NCBI GenBank assembly: GCA_027452005.1
Contig: DAIDHF010000001.1
Location: 21,400 to 85,399, forward strand
Direction of reading: 5' to 3'
Length of the DNA stretch: 64,000 bases
Origin: Acidimicrobiales bacterium
Lineage (GTDB): Bacteria > Actinomycetota > Acidimicrobiia > Acidimicrobiales > JAKAVM01
The position numbers and the translations under genes were made by a program. This document shows, piece by piece, positions 1 through 8,803 of the stretch (position 1 is its first letter; the number at the start of each line of letters is the position of its first letter). Under the pieces are notes generated by a model, which was not told where the DNA came from, made no database searches, and saw only the letters and a program-made list of their open reading frames with translations.

Positions 1-354
1 CGACACTTTTAGTTGATAGGATTCAACACCCTCGCTACATCGCATTGGATATACAGCGTCTACTGCCCCGATTTGCGAGAGAAGTACTCGTCGGACCATT
101 GCCTCATTGGAATCTGGGTGATTGGGTGGGACACACCTCTCGTCTCCCCAGTAAATGTCTACATCCCACCAGGAGATTGCCCCGGGTTCAACCTTGGCCA
201 GTTCGCGATAGCAGGTTTCAGCAGTAGGTCCTCCAGATAGCGCAAATGAGAAGTTATTGCCGGGCCGACTCTTATATGTGGAAATTACGTGATCAACAAA
301 GGCGGTCGCGATATCGTCGACGATCCGGACTTCACCGGTCAGGTTTGAAAAAAT
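1..354 (-). CDS. pgl: 6-phosphogluconolactonase, partial (C-terminus beyond window)
   Basis: Hydrolyses 6-phosphogluconolactone to 6-phosphogluconate, the second oxidative pentose phosphate step. Translating the minus strand gives an unbroken frame to base 1 with the family's sugar-phosphate loop FALSGGPTAETCYREL and the hallmark WWDVDIYWGDERCVPPNHPD near the middle. It lies 60 nt downstream of zwf on the same strand, as in many actinobacteria. The start is odd. Between the in-frame TGA at 385-387 and the conserved core there is no ATG, GTG or TTG. The best candidate is ATT at 352-354, nine bases after an AAAGGA sequence; CTG at 340-342 is the alternative. Identity is sure from the motifs; the start is not. 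Confidence 0.88.
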   Translation of the reverse strand, partial: MFSNLTGEVRIVDDIATAFVDHVISTYKSRPGNNFSFALSGGPTAETCYRELAKVEPGAISWWDVDIYWGDERCVPPNHPDSNEAMVRRVLLSQIGAVDAVYPMRCSEGVESYQLKVS

Positions 355-414
355 TGGTCTGGATCCTTTGCTTGTTAGATGTGTTCAGATTTCAAAGTAG
401 CCGATGTTTGGGAC

Positions 415-1953
415 CTATAGTATCAACCAGCGACGCTGGTCACGTTCTATTAGAAGATCGGCGTCGGTAGGACCCCATGACCCGGCCGGATACATCGATA
501 CCGGGGAGGCAAACTCATCTGCCCAGTTTTCCAAGATCGGGTCTACAATTGTCCAGGACTGGGCTACTTCGTCAGCTCGGATAAATAGGGTAGGGTCACC
601 CACCATGGCATCGAGGATCAATCGCTCGTATGCGTCTGGCGTCTCTCCCGAGAAGGCGTCTCCATAAGAAAAGTCCATGGAGACTGTTTTTACTCGAAAC
701 GATTGGCCAGGGACCTTTGCGCCAAAACGAACCGAAATTCCCTCTTCAGGTTGTACCCTAAGGATGATGTAGTTGGGAGTTAGCTCGCGTGAAAGTCGAT
801 CGGCAAAGGCCAGGTGGGGAACTCGTTTGAACTGTAAGGCAACCTCTGTAACCCTTTTTTGTAGACGTTTGCCGGTTCTCACGTATATTGGTACCCCGGC
901 CCATCGCCAGTTGTCTACCATGAGTTTCATGGCAACGAAGGTCTCTGTGTTTGAATCGGGCGCAACTCCGTCCTCTTGTCTGTAGGCACTTACCTGGTTG
1001 CCTTCAAGCCACCCCTGGTCATACTGTCCTCGTACAACCAACGAGTCAACCTTGTCTGGTTCCATTATTTCAATAGACCGAAGTAGCTTTACTTTTTCAT
1101 CCCGAATCGATTGGCCGTCAACTTGAGCGGCGGGCTCCATTAGGACGAGCCCGAGCACTTGCATGACGTGATTTTGAACAATATCGCGAAGAGCTCCGGC
1201 CGTCTCGTAAAACCCTCCTCGATGTTCAACACCTATTGACTCGGCCACGGTTACCTGGATGTGGTCTACATACCTCCGGTCCCACACCGGTTCAAAAATC
1301 GCGTTTGAAAAGCGTAATGCCAATACGTTCTGGACTGTTTCTTTGCCGAGGTAGTGATCAATTCTGTAGATCTGAGCTTCGTCGAAGCTTTCATGCAACG
1401 ATCTGTTGAGGGTAATTGCTGACTGCAAATCACGACCAAATGGTTTTTCGATGACCAGGCGAGCGAACAGGCCACCAGGTCCTGGTTTGTTCAGGCCTAC
1501 CTGGGCCAACTGGCTAGCTACTTCGGCAAACATTGAAGGTAGGGTTGCTAGATAAAAAAGTCGGTTACCCTGGGTTCCAATAGTCTTGTCCAGCTCATCA
1601 AGTACGTTCTGCAGAGTTGAAAAAGTGGAAAGGTCGTCGTACTCTCCGGTGACATACCGGAATCTTGAAACCGCAGACTTCCACGCGTCAGTTGAGTCCG
1701 GCACGCACTCAATGGCTAGTTTCTGGAAGTCACTGTCGCTCATCTCGGTTCGAGCTACCCCAACCACTGAAAAGGCCTCGTCCAAGACTCCACGATTTAC
1801 TAGGGCTGCAATTGATGGAAGGATCTTTCGAGACGTCAAGTCACCCGAGGCCCCAAAGATAATCATGGTAACTGGTGGGGCATGTTTATCCGTGCTAGTT
1901 GGTGTTGACGATTTAGTAATCTCGGTCAGTTCAGACTCGGTAGTAGATTCCAC
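415..1953 (-). CDS. zwf: Glucose-6-phosphate 1-dehydrogenase
   Basis: Oxidises glucose 6-phosphate to 6-phosphogluconolactone with NAD(P)+ in the cytoplasm, the entry to the pentose phosphate pathway. The 512-residue product has the N-terminal Rossmann loop GASGDLTSRK (residues 34-43), EKPFG (169-173) and the substrate-binding signature RIDHYLGKE (197-205) with its catalytic His. Length is normal for the family. The start is GTG at 1951-1953, with GAGAGG nine bases upstream. The first 28 residues are Ser/Thr/Glu-rich and not part of the fold. It sits between gnd and pgl. No opcA gene follows, unlike the common actinobacterial order. Confidence 0.97.
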   Translation of the reverse strand: MESTTESELTEITKSSTPTSTDKHAPPVTMIIFGASGDLTSRKILPSIAALVNRGVLDEAFSVVGVARTEMSDSDFQKLAIECVPDSTDAWKSAVSRFRYVTGEYDDLSTFSTLQNVLDELDKTIGTQGNRLFYLATLPSMFAEVASQLAQVGLNKPGPGGLFARLVIEKPFGRDLQSAITLNRSLHESFDEAQIYRIDHYLGKETVQNVLALRFSNAIFEPVWDRRYVDHIQVTVAESIGVEHRGGFYETAGALRDIVQNHVMQVLGLVLMEPAAQVDGQSIRDEKVKLLRSIEIMEPDKVDSLVVRGQYDQGWLEGNQVSAYRQEDGVAPDSNTETFVAMKLMVDNWRWAGVPIYVRTGKRLQKRVTEVALQFKRVPHLAFADRLSRELTPNYIILRVQPEEGISVRFGAKVPGQSFRVKTVSMDFSYGDAFSGETPDAYERLILDAMVGDPTLFIRADEVAQSWTIVDPILENWADEFASPVSMYPAGSWGPTDADLLIERDQRRWLIL

Positions 1954-1985
1954 CTGGAATATCCTCTCGGCAATAAATGTTGAAG

Positions 1986-2888
1986 TTACTTGCTCTCTAC
2001 AACCGCATGGCCACCGAATTGATGACGCATGGCTGACACCAATCGATTGGACAGCGAATTGGGGTCCCTAGAGGCAAATCTGGCAAACAGTGAGGTTGTA
2101 ATCACTGGGGCAGCAACTGCACGTCGGACAGCTTCCTCCACTGTCCATCTTCCCTCTCCTGTATCGGTAACAACCCCTTCAATCTTGGCAAACCCATCTT
2201 TGTCTGCCAGAGCTAGCTCAATGAGTTCAAGAAGCCACGACCGAACTACCGAACCATATCTCCATATGGCTGATATCTCATGAAGATCTAGATCGAACTC
2301 AGTCGCACTCGCCATTATTTCAAATCCCTCAGCGTATGCCTGCATGAGGCCGTACTCAATCCCGTTATGAACCATCTTAACAAAATGACCAGCTCCGATA
2401 GGACCAACATGGGCACAACCGCCCTCGGGGGCCAGGGTTAGAAAAATCGGCTCAGCCAGTTTATAGGCTTCTTTGGTTCCTCCGACCATCAGGCAGTATC
2501 CTTCGGTAAGACCCCAAACTCCGCCAGAGGTACCGGCATCAAGGACACTTACTCCGGTCTTTGAGACCTCTTCTACAGTTTGCATATGGACTTGGTAGTT
2601 CGTATTACCACCGTCAATAATTATGTCACCGGGCCCCATCAGATTGGCCAGGGTAACAATTGTGTCGTGAGTAGGTGGTCCGTCGGGCAACATCACCCAG
2701 GCGATCTTGGGGGAATCTAGCTTTGAGAGTGCATCTTCAAGAGACTTTGACGCAGTTGCTCCTTTTTCGGCGATAGCCTCCACGGCACTGGGAGACAGGT
2801 CAAAGGCAACAACCTGATGCCCTCCTTTGATGAGGCGCTCTGTCATATATCCCCCCATCTTACCCAGGCCAATCATTGCTAGTTTCAT
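1986..2888 (-). CDS. gnd: 6-phosphogluconate dehydrogenase, decarboxylating (short GntZ/YqeC-like form)
   Basis: Converts 6-phosphogluconate to ribulose 5-phosphate and CO2. At 300 residues it belongs to the short form of the family rather than the ~470-residue form. Visible are the dinucleotide loop GLGKMG (7-12), DGGNTNY, the substrate loop GTSGGVWGL and the catalytic helix KMVHNGIEYG, which carries the Lys and Glu used in catalysis. The short form is often NAD-dependent, but cofactor choice cannot be read with certainty here. Its ATG overlaps the stop of pgi by four bases (ATGA), so translation is probably coupled. zwf follows after 32 nt. Confidence 0.95.
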   Translation of the reverse strand: MKLAMIGLGKMGGYMTERLIKGGHQVVAFDLSPSAVEAIAEKGATASKSLEDALSKLDSPKIAWVMLPDGPPTHDTIVTLANLMGPGDIIIDGGNTNYQVHMQTVEEVSKTGVSVLDAGTSGGVWGLTEGYCLMVGGTKEAYKLAEPIFLTLAPEGGCAHVGPIGAGHFVKMVHNGIEYGLMQAYAEGFEIMASATEFDLDLHEISAIWRYGSVVRSWLLELIELALADKDGFAKIEGVVTDTGEGRWTVEEAVRRAVAAPVITTSLFARFASRDPNSLSNRLVSAMRHQFGGHAVVESK

Positions 2889-4285
2889 ATGAGTTCCCCT
2901 TTCTCGGAGATTGAACTTATTGGAATTGAAATTACTCGTCGACCATGAGAGACGAGGGACTTGTAGTCACCTATGGATTGAGCCGCCTTGAGTGTTGAAA
3001 AATCATAAGGATACCCTGGAATAGGAATTGAGGGTTCTTGAAAGTCAGCAATCAACTGAACGCAAACAACAGAGTTAGGTCCACCTTTGTGAAGTTGGCC
3101 TGTTGAGTGGAGAAAGCGCGGACCATATCCCGCCGTTACGGCCACCGAATTATTGTTTGTAGAAATGCTCTGACGGAGATGGTCTAAATTGGCATCTTGC
3201 CCAAAGGGAAGATATGCCTGAATTGAGACGTAGTCCCCGGATCGCAAGTTAGTCCGGAGGAACTCGCTTAGGTCACCTGGAGTATTGAGCGGTCGCTCAG
3301 GTAGCGGAAGATTGGCCAAGACCTCATTTGTATTGTGCTTTGACTCTGCCACGTTTGGTTCGTCGAACGGATCAATTCCCAAGACGTGGCCAGCTATTGG
3401 GGTTGCCAACTCCCACTTGTAGAACTGAGCCGCGAGGTCAGACGGGGTATCTAGCGAGAGTTCCACGTGAAGTCGGTCGTCGCCAACTTCATCAACCGTG
3501 GTTGGAACTGGAATACATCCTTTGCCAGCCTTACCGGTGGATTCGGCGATGATTTGTTCAACCCACAGGCCAAAAGACGAGTAAATGTGCGGGACTTTGA
3601 TCGTAACCTTATCCCTACCTTCAAGTGATGCCATTCCCATGTCATGGCCTAGGGCCACGGCCTCTTCGACATCCACGTCTAGGGCCAGGTTCGCTAACTC
3701 CCCAATGTCATAGCCAATTAGCGCAGCCGGAATCATGCCAAAATAGCTCAACACTGAGTAGCGTCCACCAATATCAGATGGATTTGTCCAACACTTTGAA
3801 AAGCCCTTTTCGTCAGCAAGACGCTCCAACTCAGTTCCAGGATCAGTTATCACGCAGTATCTCGATGGGTCGGGCTGAATGCTCAGGGCGTGTGCTAGCA
3901 ACGTGTGTACCTCTAGGGTGGATCCTGACTTAGATGAGATCAGAAAGTATGAGTTTGTGAAGTCAACTTTGGAAATGGTCGTGGGATCGGTTGTATCGCA
4001 CACCGTTAGGGTGCGACCGTTAGGACGAGGTTTGTGAGAGTTGGTCGAGTAGTTGTCAAGAATTGCTTCCAGAACAGCAGGTCCTAAAGAGGATCCTCCC
4101 ATGCCTAGCAAGACAACTGACGTCTGTTCAATCTGATCGGCCCACTTCAAAATCTCCTTAGATTGCTGTGAGATCAACTTGGGAACGTCTAGCCAACCCA
4201 TTCGGTTAGGGGCAACATTACCCTTGGGCCACAGATCGTAATCTCGGGCAATGAGACGTTTTGATAGAGTTGACAAGTCAGTCAT
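2885..4285 (-). CDS. pgi: Glucose-6-phosphate isomerase (Tal-Pgi fusion-like C-terminal type)
   Basis: Interconverts glucose 6-phosphate and fructose 6-phosphate, linking glycolysis to this operon. The 466-residue product has the two-SIS-domain layout: a first phosphate-binding region around MGGSSLGPAVLEAI, then SSKSGSTLEVHTLLAH, then GKAGKGCIPVPT. It is shorter than classical Pgi (~550), and its N-terminal segment (KRLIARDYDLWPKG) recalls the Pgi half of bifunctional transaldolase/Pgi proteins, an assignment made from memory of that family. It lies 39 nt downstream of tal and overlaps gnd by four bases, so it appears to be a split version of that fusion. Start is ATG. Confidence 0.93.
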   Translation of the reverse strand: MTDLSTLSKRLIARDYDLWPKGNVAPNRMGWLDVPKLISQQSKEILKWADQIEQTSVVLLGMGGSSLGPAVLEAILDNYSTNSHKPRPNGRTLTVCDTTDPTTISKVDFTNSYFLISSKSGSTLEVHTLLAHALSIQPDPSRYCVITDPGTELERLADEKGFSKCWTNPSDIGGRYSVLSYFGMIPAALIGYDIGELANLALDVDVEEAVALGHDMGMASLEGRDKVTIKVPHIYSSFGLWVEQIIAESTGKAGKGCIPVPTTVDEVGDDRLHVELSLDTPSDLAAQFYKWELATPIAGHVLGIDPFDEPNVAESKHNTNEVLANLPLPERPLNTPGDLSEFLRTNLRSGDYVSIQAYLPFGQDANLDHLRQSISTNNNSVAVTAGYGPRFLHSTGQLHKGGPNSVVCVQLIADFQEPSIPIPGYPYDFSTLKAAQSIGDYKSLVSHGRRVISIPISSISEKGELI

Positions 4286-4324
4286 TGTCTTCCTTTCCTT
4301 CTAAAACCTTCACATCCATGCCTA

Positions 4325-5455
4325 CTATCTCTGCGAGGCCTTGTCTGTGAGTACCTGCATTAGTTCATCAAAGGACTTTGTAAAGGACGCTACTCCCTCG
4401 TCTTCTAGAACCTTCACAACATCGGGCAGGTCTATTCCAACACTTGACAGGTTATCAAGATCACGCTGAGCACCTTCAAAGTCAACGTCTATTTTTCTAG
4501 AGACAGTTCCGTGATCTAGAAAGGCATCGACAGTTTGATCCGGCATTGTGTTTACGGTATCGGGCCCAATTAGATTGTCCACGTATTTCAGGTCTGGGTA
4601 AGCAGGATTCTTTGTCGACGTCGAGGCCCAAAGTGGTCGTTGTACTCGAGCCCCCATTGCAGCTAGAGACTCCCACCTTTGACCAGAAAACTTGTCCAGG
4701 AATAACTTATATGCCAGCCGGGCTTGGGCCACCGCTGCCTTGCCAGCGAGACTTTGGAGTTGTGGCGAATTCTGTGGTGAAGCGGCCGCAATTTGGTCTA
4801 GACGCCGGTCGATTTCGGTGTCTACCCGTGACACAAAGAACGAAGCAACCGAGGATACCCTTGAGACATCTTCACGTGTTGCCCCCGAGTTGACATATTT
4901 TTCAAGACCGGCAATATAGGCGTCAATAACATGGGCATATCTCTCTAACGAGAAAATCAAGGTTACGTTTATCGAGACTCCCTCGGATATCATCTGTTCA
5001 ATTGCTTTCAAGCCCTCAATTGTGGCTGGTATTTTGACTAAGAGATTCTTTCGATTGATGGCACCGTGAAGCTGTCGAGCCTCACTTATTGTTCCAGCAA
5101 CGTCATAGGCCAGATGTGGACCTACCTCAATTGACACAAACCCGTCACCGCCCGAAGAGGACTTATATAGTGGACCCAATACGTCCAGGGCTTGTGTAAT
5201 ATCATCTTTAGCAATCTCCCAATAGGCCTCTTCAACACTATGTGTCGAAAGAAGGTCAAAGAACTGCTCATCGTAGTCGCTGGACTCTTCAATAGACTTA
5301 GCGAAGATCGTCGGATTCGACGTAACTCCGCGTATTCCCCGGTCTACTAAGTTGGCCAGTTTCCCACTTGTCAGATAAGACCGCTTTATGTTGTCCAACC
5401 ACGGACTTTGGCCCTGTGTCGAGTAGAGGTTTTGTAATGTGGTTTCAGTTTCCAA
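4325..5455 (-). CDS. tal: Transaldolase
   Basis: Transfers a dihydroxyacetone unit between sugar phosphates in the non-oxidative pentose phosphate branch. The 376-residue product has the family motif GVTSNPTIFAKSI (residues 43-55) and the Schiff-base lysine in LLVKIPATIEG (Lys141). DGFVSIEVGP lies before it and NVTLIFSLERY after it, the order expected for the alpha/beta barrel. The length fits the longer actinobacterial and cyanobacterial Tal class. It is in the minus-strand operon, 41 nt after tkt and 39 nt before pgi. No truncation is visible. Confidence 0.96.
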   Translation of the reverse strand: METETTLQNLYSTQGQSPWLDNIKRSYLTSGKLANLVDRGIRGVTSNPTIFAKSIEESSDYDEQFFDLLSTHSVEEAYWEIAKDDITQALDVLGPLYKSSSGGDGFVSIEVGPHLAYDVAGTISEARQLHGAINRKNLLVKIPATIEGLKAIEQMISEGVSINVTLIFSLERYAHVIDAYIAGLEKYVNSGATREDVSRVSSVASFFVSRVDTEIDRRLDQIAAASPQNSPQLQSLAGKAAVAQARLAYKLFLDKFSGQRWESLAAMGARVQRPLWASTSTKNPAYPDLKYVDNLIGPDTVNTMPDQTVDAFLDHGTVSRKIDVDFEGAQRDLDNLSSVGIDLPDVVKVLEDEGVASFTKSFDELMQVLTDKASQR

Positions 5456-5496
5456 TTGGCTTTACTCCGTTCATATTGATGTGTGGTCACAAACAG

Positions 5497-7521
5497 TTAC
5501 TGCGCCACGTCTCCATTCTTCAGGGTCTCGGCGGCGATTTGGGCGATATTATCCGCACTAAAGCCGAATTTGTCCATGTTGGTGGCACCGGGAGCACTTG
5601 CTCCGAATCGGTCGATTGCAATATGGGTTGGGGCATATCGAGCCCAACCAAAAGACGACGCAGCTTCTACGGATATTGTTGGCACGTCAGTAGGCAGGAC
5701 GCTATTGCGATACTCCGTGGATTGGTCTTCAAAGAGGTTCCACGAGGGCATGGATACTACTCTTACCTTGATTGACTGGAGCTCCAGTATTTTTGCCGCC
5801 TCAATAGATGGAGCAACTTCGCTCCCAGTTGCGATCAAGACTAGATCTAAATTTCTAGATTGTGATTTCTCAACGGGGTTAGATTCATATATTGAATAGG
5901 CACCGTACTTGAGTAGACCAGTGGAATAATCACCTGGAATATCTAAGACCGGGACCGCCTGTCGAGACAGGATAAGAGCTACCGGACCTTCGTGGAGGAA
6001 AGCGACCTGAAGGGCTTGATTTGTCTCGTTGGCATCGGCTGGTCTTATGACTAGTAGGCCTGGTACGGCCCGTAGTGCTGCAAGATGTTCGACCGGTTGG
6101 TGGGTCGGTCCGTCTTCCCCGAGGCCAATTGAGTCGTGAGTGAAGGAGTAGACAACATTGGCCTTAGATAAGCTAGCCAGCCTAATAGCAGGCTTCATGT
6201 AATCGGAGAATACAAAAAAGGTTCCCCCGACAGGAAATACTCCACCGTGCAGGGCTAACCCGTTCATAACTGCACCCATAGCATGCTCGCGAATTCCGTA
6301 AGCAATCTGCCTTCCAGTCGGATTATCCTTTGCTTGAAGGGTGTCGTTATCCAAGGCCACTCCGGTATTGCCAGTTAGGTCAGCACCGCCAGAGAGGATG
6401 GTTGGAATTTCTTGGGCCAGTACGTTTAGAGCTTTCTTCATGGCCTGTCTCGTAGCAAGCTTGTCACCAGGACTATAGCTGGGCATGGTTGCTCTGGCCA
6501 CTACCTCTTTAGATTGATTCCAGGCGATGTCCCACTGGCCAGCTAGCTTTTGATTGGACTTTTCCCAGGAGGCAAATCGGCTAGTCCATGACTTAGACTT
6601 TGCAGCGCCATCTTGGATTTTACGCCTCGTATAGTCGAGGACCTCCTGGGGTACCCAAAAGTCTTTTGCGGGATCAAGACCTAGAATCACCTTGGTCTTT
6701 TCAATCTCCTCTGCTCCAAAAGGCTCCCCGTGAGCTTCTTTTGTATCGGTCTTAGTCGGCGAGGGCCATCCAATGTGAGACCGTAAAATAATTATTGACG
6801 GTCTATCTTCTACGTCCATTGCCTCACGCAGCGCAGTTTCTAATTTATCCAAATCGTTGGCTGATTCTCCGATGTCATTTACATGCCATCCATAAGCCTC
6901 AAAGCGTTGTGCCCGATTGTCATCATATGCCAGCTCAGTTGGGCCGTCGATGGTGATGTGATTGTCGTCGTATACGTAGATCAAGCGACCAAGTCCTAGA
7001 TGACCAGCTAGAGAGGCCGCCTCATGGCTTATTCCCTCTTGCATACATCCGTCACCTGCAATTACAAAAGTAAAGTGATTACATATCTCGGAGCTAAATT
7101 TGGACCGCAAGTATCGTTCGGCAAGTCCAACGCCCACGCCATTACCCACCCCCTGACCGAGTGGACCCGTGGTCACCTCGACCCCCTTGGTGTGACCGGC
7201 TTCTGGGTGGCCAGGAGTTAGACTTGCCCACTGACGGAAATTCTTTAGGTCGTCTAGTTCGAGTCCGAATCCATAGAGATAAAGGTAGGAATAAAGCAAA
7301 ATCGACGCATGACCGGCAGAAAGAACGAACCTGTCCCGGTCGGGCCATGATGGCCACTTGGGGTCGTAGTTCATTACCCGATCGAACAACACGAAACCCA
7401 GGGGGGCCAAGGCCATAGCGGTACCCGAGTGCCCTGAATTAGCTTTTTGAGGGGCGTCCATGGCAAGGCCACGGACCACGTTAATCGTCAACGCTTCAAC
7501 GGGACCTGGTTTCGATGGCAT
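5497..7521 (-). CDS. tkt: Transketolase
   Basis: Thiamine-diphosphate enzyme that moves two-carbon units in the non-oxidative pentose phosphate branch. The 674-residue product is full length. Visible are SAGHAS, TTGPLGQGVGNGVGVG, the ThDP/Mg motif GDGCMQEGISHEAASLAGH and DDNHITIDG. The pyrimidine-binding domain carries GIREHAMGAVMNGLALHGG and TFFVFSDYMKPAIRLA, and the C-terminal domain LIATGSEV. It is the first gene of the sugar-phosphate operon. A TATATT sequence lies 16 nt before the ATG in the 137-nt gap shared with the divergent thioesterase gene and may be part of the operon promoter; no good -35 box was found. Confidence 0.97.
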   Translation of the reverse strand: MPSKPGPVEALTINVVRGLAMDAPQKANSGHSGTAMALAPLGFVLFDRVMNYDPKWPSWPDRDRFVLSAGHASILLYSYLYLYGFGLELDDLKNFRQWASLTPGHPEAGHTKGVEVTTGPLGQGVGNGVGVGLAERYLRSKFSSEICNHFTFVIAGDGCMQEGISHEAASLAGHLGLGRLIYVYDDNHITIDGPTELAYDDNRAQRFEAYGWHVNDIGESANDLDKLETALREAMDVEDRPSIIILRSHIGWPSPTKTDTKEAHGEPFGAEEIEKTKVILGLDPAKDFWVPQEVLDYTRRKIQDGAAKSKSWTSRFASWEKSNQKLAGQWDIAWNQSKEVVARATMPSYSPGDKLATRQAMKKALNVLAQEIPTILSGGADLTGNTGVALDNDTLQAKDNPTGRQIAYGIREHAMGAVMNGLALHGGVFPVGGTFFVFSDYMKPAIRLASLSKANVVYSFTHDSIGLGEDGPTHQPVEHLAALRAVPGLLVIRPADANETNQALQVAFLHEGPVALILSRQAVPVLDIPGDYSTGLLKYGAYSIYESNPVEKSQSRNLDLVLIATGSEVAPSIEAAKILELQSIKVRVVSMPSWNLFEDQSTEYRNSVLPTDVPTISVEAASSFGWARYAPTHIAIDRFGASAPGATNMDKFGFSADNIAQIAAETLKNGDVAQ

Positions 7522-7658
7522 TGACTTAGCCTACTAGAATATAGTCAGCGTGCAACCGTCACGGGAAATGGCCAAGGCCCTATAGCCCGGTAGTGACACT
7601 CGGGTTTTATGACCAAAAATTATTGGAATTCTACGGGGCCCAGCCCTAAGATCCTTGC

Positions 7659-8105
7659 GTGACCGCTGTTGAAGACAGACCAGCAAGTTCGCCTCCCAAT
7701 AGAGGGCCCCAGATCCCGCCGAACTGTGATCTCACACTTGGCATGATCTGTGCTGACAAAACGGAACCGGGTGTGACGGTTTGGGAGATGTACTGTGATG
7801 ATAGGTTTGCCAATCCGGTCAACAAGGTGCAGGGGGGATTTATTGCAGCCATGGCCGACTCGGCAATGGGGGCGTCATCTATTAGTTTCGCCCAGAGGGA
7901 AGGTCGAAAAGTCTACTCGGCCAACGCTGAAATGAAAGTTAGCTTTTTCCGGCCAGCCCCCGTGGGATGTCGACTCACCTGCCGGGCAGAGGTAGTTTCC
8001 GGTGGTACACGGGTAGCATTTGTAGAGGCAACAATCCATAGCGACGACGGAATTCTGGTCGCACGGGCCACCTCGACCTATATCATAACTCCCCGCGATG
8101 GCTGA
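7659..8105 (+). CDS. PaaI-family hotdog-fold thioesterase
   Basis: Predicted acyl-CoA thioesterase of 148 residues, starting at GTG. The hotdog core is recognisable: FANPVNKVQGGFIAAMADSAMG matches the helix that lines the active site in PaaI/YbgC-type enzymes, followed by strands YSANAEMKVSFFRPAP and LTCRAEVVSGGTRVAFVEATI. In many relatives the segment reads HGG; here it is QGG, so the usual His is replaced and the following Asp is the more likely catalytic residue. The substrate cannot be told. It is divergent from tkt and 35 nt upstream of a small membrane protein gene. Confidence 0.8.
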   Translation: MTAVEDRPASSPPNRGPQIPPNCDLTLGMICADKTEPGVTVWEMYCDDRFANPVNKVQGGFIAAMADSAMGASSISFAQREGRKVYSANAEMKVSFFRPAPVGCRLTCRAEVVSGGTRVAFVEATIHSDDGILVARATSTYIITPRDG

Positions 8106-8140
8106 ACACGGGCAGAAATTCAACTGATAATCCACCTTGG

Positions 8141-8479
8141 GTGGAACTATCAAATAGGATTGCTAACACAGTGAAAGATGAAATAACCGAGCTATGGGAC
8201 ATGGTGGTCTCATATTTCAAGCAAGAGACACTAGACCCCCTCAAGGCGGTATTGAGATTTGTAACCTATGGAATCTTGGGGTCGGTACTACTTGTATTTG
8301 CGTTTGGCTTTCTTACTCTGGGAGTACTAAGGCTCGTTCAGTCTGAGACCGGCAGTACCTTTAGCGGACACCTAAGCTGGCTCCCTTACCTGGTCGCGTT
8401 GGTGTTTGTGTTAGTCCTAGGCGCCCTTAGCGTGATGGGGATTATGCGCTATATGAAGTCAACCAAGCAGGTCGATTAG
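8141..8479 (+). CDS. Phage-holin-like (DUF1469/YqjE-like) small membrane protein
   Basis: A 112-residue protein with a short amphipathic N-terminus (VVSYFKQETLDPLKAVLRF) and two transmembrane helices (about residues 43-66 and 82-103), ending in a basic cytoplasmic tail. The layout and the KQETLDPLK segment match actinobacterial small membrane proteins usually labelled phage holin family, DUF1469. That label reflects fold rather than a lytic role, and function is unknown. Start is GTG at 8141; GTG at 8171 (giving a 102-residue protein) is an alternative with an AGGA upstream. It begins a run of three small envelope-protein genes on the same strand. Confidence 0.65.
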   Translation: MELSNRIANTVKDEITELWDMVVSYFKQETLDPLKAVLRFVTYGILGSVLLVFAFGFLTLGVLRLVQSETGSTFSGHLSWLPYLVALVFVLVLGALSVMGIMRYMKSTKQVD

Positions 8480-8488
8480 GATAGTTCT

Positions 8489-8743
8489 ATGACCGCGACC
8501 ACGAAAACCTCTGCTAATGGAAAGATTCAAGGAACTGGGCCCGGAGGGAGAATAACCCGTGACGATTTAGCCAACAAGCTTAGGGCGATCACTGGAGACA
8601 AAGGATCTGATGAGTCAGGTAGCATGACAAACTCTCCAGTCCTGGTGGGAGTTCTGGTTGGCGGGTTGGTTGTCGTGGCATATTTGCTCGGGAGACGGCG
8701 CTCAAAGAGCGGTAGAGCCCTTGTCGAGATTCGACGCATTTAG
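8489..8743 (+). CDS. Small single-pass membrane protein with E3-binding-like motif
   Basis: An 84-residue protein with ATG at 8489 and AGGA seven bases upstream. A hydrophilic N-terminus is followed by one transmembrane helix (VLVGVLVGGLVVVAYLLG, about 50-67) and a basic C-terminus ending ALVEIRRI, a tail pattern seen in actinobacterial small membrane proteins. Residues 12-30 (KIQGTGPGGRITRDDLANK) closely resemble the second half of the peripheral-subunit-binding domain of 2-oxo acid dehydrogenase E2 proteins, but the first helix of that domain is absent. Function unknown. It follows the holin-like gene by nine bases and is probably cotranscribed with it. Confidence 0.65.
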   Translation: MTATTKTSANGKIQGTGPGGRITRDDLANKLRAITGDKGSDESGSMTNSPVLVGVLVGGLVVVAYLLGRRRSKSGRALVEIRRI

Positions 8744-8803
8744 TAGTCGAAAGTAGTTTTTTGTATTCCTGGAAAACTTTGAGCACACAAACGGTGGTCT
8801 CTT

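Noticed and set aside
8141..8479. Holin label taken as evidence of a prophage
   Set aside because: The protein matches a chromosomal small-membrane-protein family; no lysin, tail or capsid gene is near.
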